NCBI GenBank assembly: GCA_016713175.1
Contig: JADJPQ010000001.1
Coordinates: 1,173,638-1,237,637 of the forward strand
DNA length: 64,000 bases
Origin: Planctomycetota bacterium
Lineage (GTDB): Bacteria > Planctomycetota > UBA1135 > UBA2386
Direction: 5' to 3'
Shown: in pieces, positions 46,018-54,760 of the stretch
Layout of the letters: every line of letters starts with the position of its first letter
Position numbering within the stretch: position 1 is the first letter of the stretch
The notes under the pieces: model-generated
What the model saw: only the letters and a program-made list of their open reading frames with translations
What the model was told of the DNA's origin: nothing
Database searches by the model: none
Position numbers and translations under genes: made by a program

Positions 46018-46181
46018 TTCCCGCAGACGAGGGCGAGAGGCCCGGAAGCAGGACGATCGCCTACACGGTTGCCGGCACGCTGCGCGGGCGCTGGCGCGGA
46101 CCGGGTGCGACCCGTGCGGTTGCGCCGTAATGGGCTGCCCGCAATCCGGCGATTCGTGCGCGGGCGGTGCCGCGCTTGCGC

Positions 46182-46187
46182 TACACT
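46182..46187 (+). promoter_or_regulatory. Candidate -10 box (TACACT) before the desaturase gene
   Basis: GCTACACT with TACACT at 46182-46187 lies 99 bases before the ATG at 46287. The rest of the 46018-46286 gap shows nothing gene-like. A TTG occurs only 3 bases upstream of the box, so a normal -35 is not evident. Confidence 0.25.
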
Positions 46188-46286
46188 CGGACCTGCTCGG
46201 CCTCCCGTTGAGCCGCGACGGTCGTCGTTTGATGGGATCGCAGGGTGTCGCCTGGCGACGCCTGCATTTCTCCCGTCCGCTTCCGC

Positions 46287-47246
46287 ATGCGCGACTCCAA
46301 AGTCATCGTCCGCGCCAGCCTTGCCTACGCCCAGGAACAGCGGGCGCGCAGCTGGTGGCACCTGCTGTCCACCCTGGCCATCGTGGTTGCCCTTGCCGCC
46401 GCGATCGCGTTCGCGCCGCTTTGGCCGATCCGGCTGGCGGCCAGCGCGGTGCTCGGGCTGGTCCTGGTGCGGGTGTTCATCCTCTACCACGACTTCCAGC
46501 ATGGCGCGATTCTGGCGGGATCGACGCTCGCCAGCGTGCTGATGCGCGGCTACGGCCTGCTGGTGCTGAATCCGCCGAGCATCTGGCGCCGCTCCCACGA
46601 CCACCATCATCGCAACGTCGGTCGGGTCTTCGGCGCGAGCATCGGTTCGTATCCCGTGATGACCTGCGCCGCGTGGGCACGCGCCAATCGCTGGCAGCGC
46701 CTGCGCTACGTCGCGATGCGTCATCCGGTCACGATCGGCCTGGGTTACCTGACGATCTTCCTGTACGGGATGTGCCTCCGGTCCTTCCTGGTCGATCGTC
46801 GCCAGCACGGGGATGCCGGTCTCGCGCTCGTCCTGCATGCGGGCATCGTCGTCACGTTGGCGATCCTGGCACCGTCGCTGTTGCTGTTCCTGATCGTGGT
46901 GCCGATGACGATCGCCGGGGCGCTCGGCGCCTATCTGTTCTACGCCCAGCACAACTATCCTTCGGTCCGGATCCTGGATGGCAAGGAATGGACGTATCTG
47001 GGCGCCGCGCTGCAATCGTCCAGCCACATCCGGATGGGCCCGGTGATGCGCTGGTTCACCGGCAACATCGGCTTCCATCACGTGCATCACGTCAACGCGC
47101 GCATCCCGTTCTATCGGCTGCCGGAGGCGATGGCCGGGATCGCGGAACTGCAGAACCCAGGTACGACGTCGCTGAGTCCACGGCAGATCTGGCGGTGTCT
47201 GCGCCTGCGATTGTGGGATCCGCAGCGTGGTCGCATGGTCCGCTGA
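46287..47246 (+). CDS. Membrane fatty acid desaturase
   Basis: A 319-residue integral membrane protein with the three histidine boxes of the desaturase/hydroxylase family: HDFQH (FILYHDFQHGAILAGS), HDHHH (WRRSHDHHHRNVG) and HHVHH (NIGFHHVHHVNARIPFYRLP). Four or more hydrophobic helices lie between them (for example IVVALAAAIAFAPLW and LALVLHAGIVVTLAIL). The enzyme should introduce a double bond into membrane acyl chains, using a di-iron centre, with a ferredoxin- or cytochrome-type electron donor. The ATG at 46287 gives the usual N-terminal length. Converges with the protease gene. Confidence 0.9.
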   Translation: MRDSKVIVRASLAYAQEQRARSWWHLLSTLAIVVALAAAIAFAPLWPIRLAASAVLGLVLVRVFILYHDFQHGAILAGSTLASVLMRGYGLLVLNPPSIWRRSHDHHHRNVGRVFGASIGSYPVMTCAAWARANRWQRLRYVAMRHPVTIGLGYLTIFLYGMCLRSFLVDRRQHGDAGLALVLHAGIVVTLAILAPSLLLFLIVVPMTIAGALGAYLFYAQHNYPSVRILDGKEWTYLGAALQSSSHIRMGPVMRWFTGNIGFHHVHHVNARIPFYRLPEAMAGIAELQNPGTTSLSPRQIWRCLRLRLWDPQRGRMVR

Positions 47247-47358
47247 CCCGGAATCCATCCGGTCGGTGCCCCGGGCATCGTCCGCGTCAGCGGTGGCGAT
47301 CGCAGCGATTGCGCCAGACCCGGGCGGCGTTCGCGCTGCCGGCCGCCGCCGGACCCGT

Positions 47359-49107
47359 TCACTGTTCGATGTAGGTGAGCACGCTGTTGGTGAAACGCGC
47401 CGCGCCGCTCTGCGGGTCGTAGAGCAAAGCCTGCCAGTGCAGTTCGGCGCCCCGCAGCGCGATCAGGTTCGGCACCGCGAACGCATGCACGCCGGGACCG
47501 ACGCCCGAAGTCGCCACCGTGGCGCTGACCGAATCCAGCAGCAGCGTGCCGAACGGCAGCACCTGATGGCCAGGCCCGAACGCCGCGATCAGGAACCGCA
47601 CTTCGCTGGCAGCCGCACCATCGGTGTCGAGCAAGAACGTGCCGCCAAGTCCCGCTTCGTTCTGCAGCCGCAGCCCGCGATGGATGCCGAGCGCCGCAAA
47701 CAGCTGCCGCAGGTCCGGCCGTTTGCCGATCTGGCCGCCGGGCACATCGGTGCCGTGCGCGCGCAACAGGGCCCGCAGTTCGGGAATCGTGATGACCCGA
47801 CCAAGCTGCTGCTTGCTCGCGCTGATCGTTGCCGCGGCCGCGCTGGTGACGATCGGGGTGGCGCTCGAGGTCCCGCTGAACGTCGCGGTGTACGTCTGCC
47901 GGATGTCGCTGTTCGGAAAGAACAGATCGCCATAGCCGGTGGTGTAGACGCCACCGCCCCAGCCGTTGGCGTCGATGATCGAGCCGTAGTTGGAGAACGA
48001 CGCCCGCGTCAGCGCAGCGTTCGGCGTCGCGCCGACGATGATCGATCCCGAATCGCGAACGTTCCGATTGAACGCATTGTTGAACGCCGGGTTGTCGAGG
48101 TTCTGGTTGCCGTTGCCGGCGGCGGCGATCACGTGCTTGCCGGCCATCGTCGCGTTGCGCACCGCGTCGAACACGTCCTGGCGGCTCTCCATCGGACAGA
48201 CGCTGCTGCCGTTCGGACAGGTCAGTTGCACCTCGAGCACGATGATGTCGCCGGGTTGGCTGTTGGCGGCGGCGGTGTTGACCGAGCTGGCCCAGTTGGC
48301 GCTCTGGTGGCTGTGGAACTTGTAGCGCGCGCGATAGACGCCGCCGCTGACGCCGTAGCCGTTCTTGTCGGCGATCATCTCGCCGGCGACCGCGAGGCCG
48401 TGGTAGGTCGACATCGGGTTGGGTCCGATCACGTTGGCGGCGATCGCCAGCGGCACGTCTTCGTGATCGAGGCGCAGCGCCGTCTCGACGTCGCAGATCT
48501 GCAGTTGCTCGCCGCGGCCGCCCGGGATCACGCGCGACACGAACGTGTCGATGCCGTTCGGCGCCGCGGCCTGGTAGCCCTGCTGCGCCCACCAGTGCGG
48601 CGTGACCGGCGGAATGTCCTGCGGATCGGCCTGCCAACCGGGCGGCGTGTCGGGGAACGCGGTCTCGACGAGCGGCAACGCGACCAGCGCGCGCCACAGC
48701 GCGACGCCGGTGTCGGCATCGGCGGTGCGGATCCGATACCACAGGTTGAGGTCGGTCGGCGGGCCGAACTCGGCGATCCAGGCGGCGCCCACGCGTCGCT
48801 CGATCGCGGCGTGGTCCTGGTCGAGCTCGGCTTCGCTGCGTGCGAACAGCCGTTCGATGGCCGTGCTGCGCTCGCACAGCGTGTTGGCTGCGGTGACGTC
48901 GTGGCCCTGGGTGGCGACGAACTTGCCAGCGCGCAGTCGGACGGCCGAACCGTTGGCGAACTTGACGACCAGGTTCGTCGGGTCCTGCCAGGTGGCGTCG
49001 ACCGCGAAGGATGTGGGTTTGTGGACGGCACCGCGGTGGCCCTGGGCGGGCAGCGCGGCGACGAGGAGGGTGACAGCGGCGCCGAGCGCCCGGGACGGGA
49101 CGTGCAT
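47359..49107 (-). CDS. Subtilisin-like S8 serine protease, secreted
   Basis: A 582-residue protein with a signal peptide (ALGAAVTLLVAALPAQG), a propeptide-like region to about residue 170 and an S8 catalytic domain. Triad landmarks are QICDVETALRLDHEDV (Asp), MSTYHGLAVAGEMIADKNGYG (His) and TFSGTSSATPIVTSAAA (Ser). AAAGNGNQNLDNPAF holds the oxyanion Asn region. The C-terminal 110 residues form a beta domain (LLDTDGAAASEVRFLIAAFG). The protein is probably exported as a zymogen. The start at ATG 49107 gives the signal peptide directly; an in-frame codon at 49212 adds unlikely sequence. Its neighbour on the other strand (49296) starts divergently. Confidence 0.9.
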   Translation of the reverse strand: MHVPSRALGAAVTLLVAALPAQGHRGAVHKPTSFAVDATWQDPTNLVVKFANGSAVRLRAGKFVATQGHDVTAANTLCERSTAIERLFARSEAELDQDHAAIERRVGAAWIAEFGPPTDLNLWYRIRTADADTGVALWRALVALPLVETAFPDTPPGWQADPQDIPPVTPHWWAQQGYQAAAPNGIDTFVSRVIPGGRGEQLQICDVETALRLDHEDVPLAIAANVIGPNPMSTYHGLAVAGEMIADKNGYGVSGGVYRARYKFHSHQSANWASSVNTAAANSQPGDIIVLEVQLTCPNGSSVCPMESRQDVFDAVRNATMAGKHVIAAAGNGNQNLDNPAFNNAFNRNVRDSGSIIVGATPNAALTRASFSNYGSIIDANGWGGGVYTTGYGDLFFPNSDIRQTYTATFSGTSSATPIVTSAAAATISASKQQLGRVITIPELRALLRAHGTDVPGGQIGKRPDLRQLFAALGIHRGLRLQNEAGLGGTFLLDTDGAAASEVRFLIAAFGPGHQVLPFGTLLLDSVSATVATSGVGPGVHAFAVPNLIALRGAELHWQALLYDPQSGAARFTNSVLTYIEQ

Positions 49108-49295
49108 GTAGGTTCTCGAAAGGACGATCGGATCATCAGGGCGGCGGCGGGTGGCGGCAATCCGGGTGCGGACTTCTGCCTGCCTGGTCGAATCGGAGAG
49201 GCCGGGTGCCACAATCGGCGTTCGCGCCCGAGGTCACTCGCGCGAGGAGCCGAGACGGGCGCACGTCTGCGGTCTTGCCGTTCCGGAGGTCTGTC

Positions 49296-50039
49296 ATGTT
49301 GGTCAAGGGCATCGTCTGTGCCGTGTTCGCCGTCTCCGCACCGTTCGCGATCGTCGCCACCCAGGATCCGAAGCCTGCCTTGCCGAAGCCGGCGGCTGCC
49401 GTTCGCGATCTGACCGAGGCCAACCGGCCGCAGGCAGCCGAGGCCGCCGCCGCCGCGCGCCAGAATGCCGAACTCGACGCCGCGCGCGCCGAACTGGCGG
49501 CGATGCGCCAGGATCTGCAGAAGCTGACTCGTCAGCTCGACGAAGCGCTCGATGCGCTCGAGCAGCAGTTCCAGCCGCAGCGCGAACGCAACTGTTCGCC
49601 GTCGCGGTCGCGCGCGCTGCTGTCGCACTACGAATGGTTGAAGACGCGCGGCCACGAACAGCGCGCGGTGGCGACGCGGGACAAGGTGCTGGATCAGTAC
49701 GGCAACGACCTGAACCAGCTCAACTCGGCGGCATGGAACCTGATGACCGAGAAGAACAGTGCCGGCAAGTTCGATGAGGTGGCGCTGGCGGCGGTGCAGC
49801 GGATGACCAGGCACGAGGCCAACCTGAATCACCAGCAACTCGACACCGCGGCGCTGGCGCATTCGCTGGCCGGTCAGTTCGATCGCGCGGTGGCGTTGCA
49901 GCGGCTGGCGATCGAACGTGGCGGCGATCACGACGAGTACCGGCGGCGGTTGCGCACCTACGAGGCCGCGCAGACGCAGGTGGCCAAGGCCGGCGAGGCG
50001 GCGGCGCCGGCGAACGCGCTGCTGGCCGGCAAGGAGTAG
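49296..50039 (+). CDS. Secreted coiled-coil protein of unknown function (247 aa)
   Basis: The ATG at 49296 is preceded by GGAGG (49285-49289) at 6 bases, so the start is secure. A signal peptide (GIVCAVFAVSAPFAIVATQ) is followed by a Pro/Ala-rich segment and a long coiled coil (about 50-110). Alanine- and glutamate-rich helices follow, with NQLNSAAWNLMTEKNSAGKF and TRHEANLNHQQLDTAALAHS in the second half resembling TPR-type helices. No catalytic motif is seen. A structural or adapter role in the periplasm is likely. It converges with the next gene (3-base gap). Confidence 0.82.
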   Translation: MLVKGIVCAVFAVSAPFAIVATQDPKPALPKPAAAVRDLTEANRPQAAEAAAAARQNAELDAARAELAAMRQDLQKLTRQLDEALDALEQQFQPQRERNCSPSRSRALLSHYEWLKTRGHEQRAVATRDKVLDQYGNDLNQLNSAAWNLMTEKNSAGKFDEVALAAVQRMTRHEANLNHQQLDTAALAHSLAGQFDRAVALQRLAIERGGDHDEYRRRLRTYEAAQTQVAKAGEAAAPANALLAGKE

Positions 50040-50042
50040 CGG

Positions 50043-51212
50043 TCAGCGGCCGCGCCGCAGCCGCCATTCGACCTCAGTTTCCTTGCCTTCGACGACCTCG
50101 ACGTTCTGCCGTGGCTCGTTGTAGCCATTGGCGGAACGAAGGTAGATCTCGTTGACGCCGGCCGGCGCCCGGATCCTGAACGTTCCGTCCGGCTGGACCG
50201 GTGTGCTCTCGCACGCGCCGCCGTCGGGGCGCGCCGGCCCATACATCGCGACGTCGGTGTGGGGGCCGGGGACGATCGGCTTGCCGGTTTCCGCATCGAC
50301 GATCCTGCCGACGATGAAGCCGCCGTGCACGAGCTGCACGACCTGGTCGTCGATCTTCGTTCCGGCTTCGATCTCCAGCCCGCGGCAGGCAATCACCGTC
50401 AGATCCTGTACCTCAGCCCAGACCTTGTAGCGATCGGCGGCCAGATCGGTCAGTTCGAACGTGCCGTCGTCGGCGGTGGTGGTGCGGCCGTAGCCTATGC
50501 CGTTGCCATTGGCACAGACACGCGCGCGGACGGCGACCGAGCCGTCTGGCAGCAACACCTTGCCGCGAATGACGCCGCCGAGCGCCAGCGTGCCGGTGAT
50601 CCGTGAAGCCGGATTCTCGACGGTGACCCAGGTGCGCGCATGACCGGCGCCCCCGGCCAGCAGTTTGAAGGATGGCATGGGTGGCAGTCCCGCCAACTGG
50701 AACTCGCCCTTCTCGTCGGTGCGCGTGTGCCACGGCAGCAGTGGCGCAGTGACCCAGGCCGTTGGTCGCCCTTCGGTGCGGTCGCCGAAGATCGTCGGCC
50801 ACACCCAGGCCCCGGCGATCGGCTTGCCGCGCTCGTCCTGCAGAACGCCGCGCAGCGTGATGGCCTCGGCAAGCGCGATGTCCAGGTTGTCGGTGGCCGC
50901 GTCTTCGCCGCGAACCTCGAGCAGTCCGCATCGGGTCGCCGCACGGGCGACGATGACCACGGTGTTGAAGCCCCAGGCGTAGCGGTCGAACCAGGCGACG
51001 TTGTCGAAGGCAAACGTGCCGTCGGCGGCGGCAAACCCTTCGGCCAGCGGTTCGATGGTGCCGCGTCGCATCGCGTTGTGCCATACGGTGACCCGCACGC
51101 GTTCGCCGTCGGGCGTGCGCACGATGCCGCGGAGGTCGCGTTGGAGCTGCGCGGACGCCGTGATCACGAGTGAACCCAGCAGGACGACGCGGCTGACGGT
51201 CGAGATCGTCAT
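50043..51212 (-). CDS. Secreted protein with repeated carboxypeptidase-regulatory-like (Ig-like) domains
   Basis: A 389-residue protein with a signal peptide from the ATG at 51212. It contains several repeats of the carboxypeptidase-regulatory-like fold. One is at about 95-180 (LRGVLQDERGKPIAGAWVWP and DEKGEFQLAGLPPMPSFKLL), one at 190-270 (IRGKVLLPDGSVAVRARVCA and ADDGTFELTDLAADRYKVWA) and one near the C-terminus (GRIVDAETGKPIVPGPHTDV and PDGTFRIRAPAGVNEIYLRS). Such domains bind or display ligands on the cell surface. There is no enzyme domain. It is on the same strand as the SGNH hydrolase gene upstream, with a 60-base gap, so they may be cotranscribed. Confidence 0.85.
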   Translation of the reverse strand: MTISTVSRVVLLGSLVITASAQLQRDLRGIVRTPDGERVRVTVWHNAMRRGTIEPLAEGFAAADGTFAFDNVAWFDRYAWGFNTVVIVARAATRCGLLEVRGEDAATDNLDIALAEAITLRGVLQDERGKPIAGAWVWPTIFGDRTEGRPTAWVTAPLLPWHTRTDEKGEFQLAGLPPMPSFKLLAGGAGHARTWVTVENPASRITGTLALGGVIRGKVLLPDGSVAVRARVCANGNGIGYGRTTTADDGTFELTDLAADRYKVWAEVQDLTVIACRGLEIEAGTKIDDQVVQLVHGGFIVGRIVDAETGKPIVPGPHTDVAMYGPARPDGGACESTPVQPDGTFRIRAPAGVNEIYLRSANGYNEPRQNVEVVEGKETEVEWRLRRGR

Positions 51213-51272
51213 TGGATTGCGGTGTTGTCGTACCGCCGTTCGGGGTTGCATCGCGGGTCGGAATCCTGAGGG

Positions 51273-52367
51273 CTACGCGTCCAGCAGGGGTCGCAGCGCG
51301 CCGATCACACACTGCGCCTGCCGATGCATGCCGAGATCGTTCGGATGCGAGCCATCGGTGGTGCCGTCGTCGTCTTCGCCGAGCAGTTCCTTGCCGCCGA
51401 GCAGATGCAGACCGGGAACGCCGTCCTTCTGCAACGCGGCGACCGCGTCCCGCAGCGCCTGGCGGCGTTGCTGGTGCAAGTCCTGCTGTTTCTGATGGAA
51501 CCAGGCGTTGCCGAACGTGCGATCCTCGACCAGCAGGATCGGCGTCTGTGGACGCGTGGTGCGCAGTTGGCGGACGAGAGGCACCGTCCGCTCGGCAACC
51601 TGCTGCGGGGTCACGTTCGGCAGGCAATCGATCACGAACACTGCCGGGTCCAGTTCGGCGAGGAACAGGCCGACTTCCGGCTCGAGCCGGCCGTTGCCCG
51701 AGAACCCGAGATTGACGACCTCGCGATCGAGTTCGCGGCCGACGATGGCGCTCCACGCCATGCCGGGGCGCGACGCGCAGGCGCCGTGCAGGATGGACGT
51801 GCCATAGGCGACGATCGGCTTGCGTTCGGGTGGCCGCGGCGGCAGCGGGGCGACGTCGTGGCCGTCGGCGACGCCGAGTTCCAGCTGGCTGACCCCGTTG
51901 TAGAGCGGCAGATAGAGCAGGAACTGCCGGGCGGTGGTGGTGATGGCGCCGCGGAACAGTTCGGCGGTGACGTCCTGGGCGCTCGGCCGACTGACCTGCA
52001 GCCAGCGCCAGCATTTGCCGTCGTGGCCGTACAGGTCGACGCCGCTGACGCCGGTTGCCGGCATGTGCGGCATGGCGATGCGGTCGCTGGTCAGCCGATA
52101 GCGGACGTGCAGGCTCGGGCTGGTCGTCTGCAGCCGGAGCACCATGCCGGCGCTGTTTCTCGAGAGTTCCCACACTTCCTTGCGCACGGTGCCTTCGGCG
52201 CGCGCCGGCAGGCGGTCGTATGGCGCCTTCCGGTCGGCGAACGCGCGCCCGTCGATCGGCCAGTCCGCGACGTCGACCCAGGTCTGGCCACGCGGCGACG
52301 ATCGCATCGGTGGTACGGCGACGGCAGCAGCGGCGGCCAGGAACGAGCGGCGGGTGAGCTGAGGCAT
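51273..52367 (-). CDS. Secreted GxDLY/GDSL-type SGNH hydrolase
   Basis: A 364-residue Tat-exported protein (RRSFLAAAAAVAVPP). The N-terminal region has TGVSGVDLYGHDGKCWRW, the GxDLY domain common in front of GDSL esterases. The catalytic SGNH domain follows: AYGTSILHGACASRPG (block I with the Ser), REVVNLGFSGNGRLEPEVG (block II and III) and TDGSHPNDLGMHRQ (block V with Asp and His). The overall layout is as in planctomycete and Bacteroidetes sugar-ester hydrolases. It probably deacetylates polysaccharides in the periplasm. The ATG at 52367 directly gives the Tat motif. Confidence 0.88.
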   Translation of the reverse strand: MPQLTRRSFLAAAAAVAVPPMRSSPRGQTWVDVADWPIDGRAFADRKAPYDRLPARAEGTVRKEVWELSRNSAGMVLRLQTTSPSLHVRYRLTSDRIAMPHMPATGVSGVDLYGHDGKCWRWLQVSRPSAQDVTAELFRGAITTTARQFLLYLPLYNGVSQLELGVADGHDVAPLPPRPPERKPIVAYGTSILHGACASRPGMAWSAIVGRELDREVVNLGFSGNGRLEPEVGLFLAELDPAVFVIDCLPNVTPQQVAERTVPLVRQLRTTRPQTPILLVEDRTFGNAWFHQKQQDLHQQRRQALRDAVAALQKDGVPGLHLLGGKELLGEDDDGTTDGSHPNDLGMHRQAQCVIGALRPLLDA

Positions 52368-52563
52368 CGCCGAATCCTAGCGGCTTGTCGCACCGCCTGT
52401 GCTGTGGACCGCAACAGAGCGCGCCAAACTTCGTAGTCCGATTCCGCGCGCGAATGGCCATGGCCTGCTGCCGGCAACCTTCCCGCGTGGACAAGATAGG
52501 ATTGTCCCGTCCCACTTCGGGCGTTTCTGTCCTGCCGGTCCCTCTTCTTCGTTCGAGTCTCCC

Positions 52564-54135
52564 ATGGCCCTGTCCAGACCGTCGTCGCTCGTTGCGCGGG
52601 CAGTCGTTGCCGCGCTGACGTTGGCGCTCCCTTCCCTTGCCCAGTCGATGATCGGCCGCGAAGTCTCGGTTCGCCGCCACCTGCAGGATGGCGATGAGTT
52701 CGCCATCCGCACTCGCGACCTGATCCGTCACGGCGAGGATCTGTTCGCCGCGATGTGGACCGCACAGGAGGGTGCCGGCCGGCCGCTGACCAAGGGCACT
52801 GGCGCACCCATCGCCGACCCGAGCAGCCCGCTGGTGTTCCCGCGCGCGTTCAATCGCATCTCGGCCAACGACGCCAACTCGTGTGCCGGTTGCCACAATG
52901 CTCCGTACGGCATCGCCGGCGGCGGCGGCGACTTCGTCACCGGCGTGTTCGTGCTCGGCCAGCGCTTCGACTTCGCGACCTTCGACCACACGGATCCGGT
53001 GCCGACGCGCGGCAGCGTGATGGAGAACGGCCAGCCGGCGACGATGCAGACGATCGCCAATTACCGCGCGACGCTCGGCATGGCCGGCAGCGGCTATGTC
53101 GAACTGCTGGCGCGCGAGATCACCGCTGACCTGCAGGCGATCCGCAACTCGGTGCAGCCTGGCGGGTCGGCGGCGCTGGTCAGCAAGGGCATCTCGTATG
53201 GCCGGATCGCGCGGTTCGCCAACGGCAACTGGGACGTTTCGGGCGTGGTCGGCTTGCCGGCGCCCAGCGTCGCGGTGACCGGCGGCAATGCGCCCAACCT
53301 GATCGTGCGGCCGTTCCATCAGGCCGGCGCGGTGATCTCGCTGCGGCAGTTCTCGAACAACGCGTTCAATCACCACCACGGCATCCAGACGACCGAACGC
53401 TTCGGCGCCGGCACCGACGTCGATGGTGACAGCTTCGCCAACGAGATGACGCGCGCCGACGTGACCGCGGTATCGGTGTTCCAGGCTACGATGGCGGTGC
53501 CGGGCCGGGTGATCCCGCGCGACCGGCAGGTCGAGGCCGCGGTCTCCCGCGGCGAACGGCTGTTCACGCAGATCGGTTGCGCCGATTGCCACATTCCGGC
53601 GCTGCCGCTGCGCAGCTCGCTGTTCACCGAGCCGAACCCCTACAACCCGGCCGGCAACCTGCAGCCCGGGCAGGCGCCGAACTACGTCGTCGACCTCAAC
53701 AACGGCCGCGATCTGCCGTCGCCGCGGCTGGATGCGCGCCATGGCGTCACGATGGTGCCGGTGTTCACCGACTTCAAACTGCACAATATCTGCGCCGGCC
53801 CTGGCGATCCGAACGGCGAGTCGCTCGACATGCACGCGGCGCCGAGTTCGCCGGCGTTCTTCGCCGGCAACCAGTTGTTCCTGACCAAGAAGCTGTGGGG
53901 TGCGGCCAACGAGCCGCCGTACTTCCACCACGGTCAGTTCACGACGATGCGCGAAGCGGTGCTGGCGCACGATGGCGATGCCCGGCAGAGCAAGCTGGCG
54001 TTCGTCGGGCTGTCGGCCGGCGACAAGGACTGCGTGATCGAGATGCTGAAGACGTTGCAGGTGCTGCGGCCTGGCACGCGCGGCAACGTCGTCGACGAGC
54101 GCGGCAACCCGCGGCACTGGCAGTCGAACTTCTGA
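52564..54135 (+). CDS. Di-haem oxidoreductase/thiol-oxidoreductase-like (DUF1111) family protein
   Basis: A 523-residue exported protein with a signal peptide ending near SLAQS. Two c-type haem motifs are seen, CAGCH (ANDANSCAGCHNAPYGIAGG) and CADCH (TQIGCADCHIPALPL). Other landmarks are FNHHHGIQTTERFGAG, MTRADVTAVSVFQATMAVPG, FTDFKLHNICAGPGDPNGES and LWGAANEPPYFHHGQFTTMR. The order is that of DUF1111/di-haem oxidoreductases, which resemble cytochrome c peroxidases. It should act in the periplasm as an electron-transfer enzyme. The ATG at 52564 follows a promoter-like AAGATAGGAT near 52493. Confidence 0.87.
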   Translation: MALSRPSSLVARAVVAALTLALPSLAQSMIGREVSVRRHLQDGDEFAIRTRDLIRHGEDLFAAMWTAQEGAGRPLTKGTGAPIADPSSPLVFPRAFNRISANDANSCAGCHNAPYGIAGGGGDFVTGVFVLGQRFDFATFDHTDPVPTRGSVMENGQPATMQTIANYRATLGMAGSGYVELLAREITADLQAIRNSVQPGGSAALVSKGISYGRIARFANGNWDVSGVVGLPAPSVAVTGGNAPNLIVRPFHQAGAVISLRQFSNNAFNHHHGIQTTERFGAGTDVDGDSFANEMTRADVTAVSVFQATMAVPGRVIPRDRQVEAAVSRGERLFTQIGCADCHIPALPLRSSLFTEPNPYNPAGNLQPGQAPNYVVDLNNGRDLPSPRLDARHGVTMVPVFTDFKLHNICAGPGDPNGESLDMHAAPSSPAFFAGNQLFLTKKLWGAANEPPYFHHGQFTTMREAVLAHDGDARQSKLAFVGLSAGDKDCVIEMLKTLQVLRPGTRGNVVDERGNPRHWQSNF

Positions 54136-54542
54136 GGCGGACCCGTATCGGCGACCGCTACGCGCGCGGAATGCGCGCGAGGCAGCGCCGCAGGCTGTCG
54201 CTTCGTTCGGCTGCCACGTCGGCCGCCAGAGTCCGCCGCAGTACCCCATGATCTGGGCGGTGTAGCCGGGGCCGACTCGGGCGGTGACAGGATCTCGCGG
54301 CGGGAGGTCCATGCGGATCTCGCGGCGGCGGGAACGCCTCGCCAGTTCAGCAGGAGCTGCTTGGGGTCGTCGATCGACTCGGGATCAGTTGGAACGAGCC
54401 GCTCGGCGACACCCAGCCAGGTTGCAGCACGCGCTCGATCGGCGAGCAGCGAGGTGCAGCTTCAGGAAGCGCATGCCTGGCGCAGCGTATCCTGGCTGAG
54501 TGCCATCGCACGGGACCGTCGTTCCGGTCGTCACGCGCCGCG
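54136..54542. other. 407-bp gap with decayed coding traces on the minus strand
   Basis: No complete gene is seen. On the minus strand one frame reads LVPTDPESIDDPKQLLLNWR and another DPVTARVGPGYTAQIMGYCG, each protein-like but broken by stops and frame changes. They may be remains of one or two lost genes. No terminator or promoter of quality is visible. Confidence 0.2.
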
Positions 54543-54755
54543 TCACCGGTGTTCGTGCGGCTGAGTGCGCGAGACCGCTGTCGGGGCCGCGCCGGAGAGG
54601 GTGCGCAGATCGACATCGACGAACACGCCGTGCGTGTAGTCCGGGTCGGCGTCGTTGGTGTGCTGGGCCAGCTCGAACCACAGCTCCCAGGCCGCCACCA
54701 GTTCGGCGTCGGACATGCCGCGCAGGGTCAGGTCGTCTTCGGAGAGCAGTTCCAC
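54543..54755 (-). CDS. Small hypothetical protein (70 aa), last gene of the topoisomerase VI operon
   Basis: The GTG at 54755 starts 5 bases after the stop of the preceding gene. The acidic, aromatic protein reads ELLSEDDLTLRGMSDAELVA, AWELWFELAQHTNDADPDY and THGVFVDVDLRTLSG, and ends in a basic tail. A predicted helix with two Trp residues and several acidic patches suggests a small interaction partner. No family is recognised. Because the upstream protein has a nucleotidyltransferase-like look, an antitoxin-like or adaptor role can be imagined but is not supported further. Confidence 0.7.
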   Translation of the reverse strand: MELLSEDDLTLRGMSDAELVAAWELWFELAQHTNDADPDYTHGVFVDVDLRTLSGAAPTAVSRTQPHEHR

Positions 54756-54760
54756 GGCAG

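Noticed and set aside
50413..54312. Open frame of 1299 codons on the minus strand
   Set aside because: It is antisense to the di-haem oxidoreductase gene and shifted against the SGNH hydrolase and Ig-like genes. The composition is extremely Arg/His-rich, as expected for a shadow frame in GC-rich DNA. Only its first residues lie in the remnant region.
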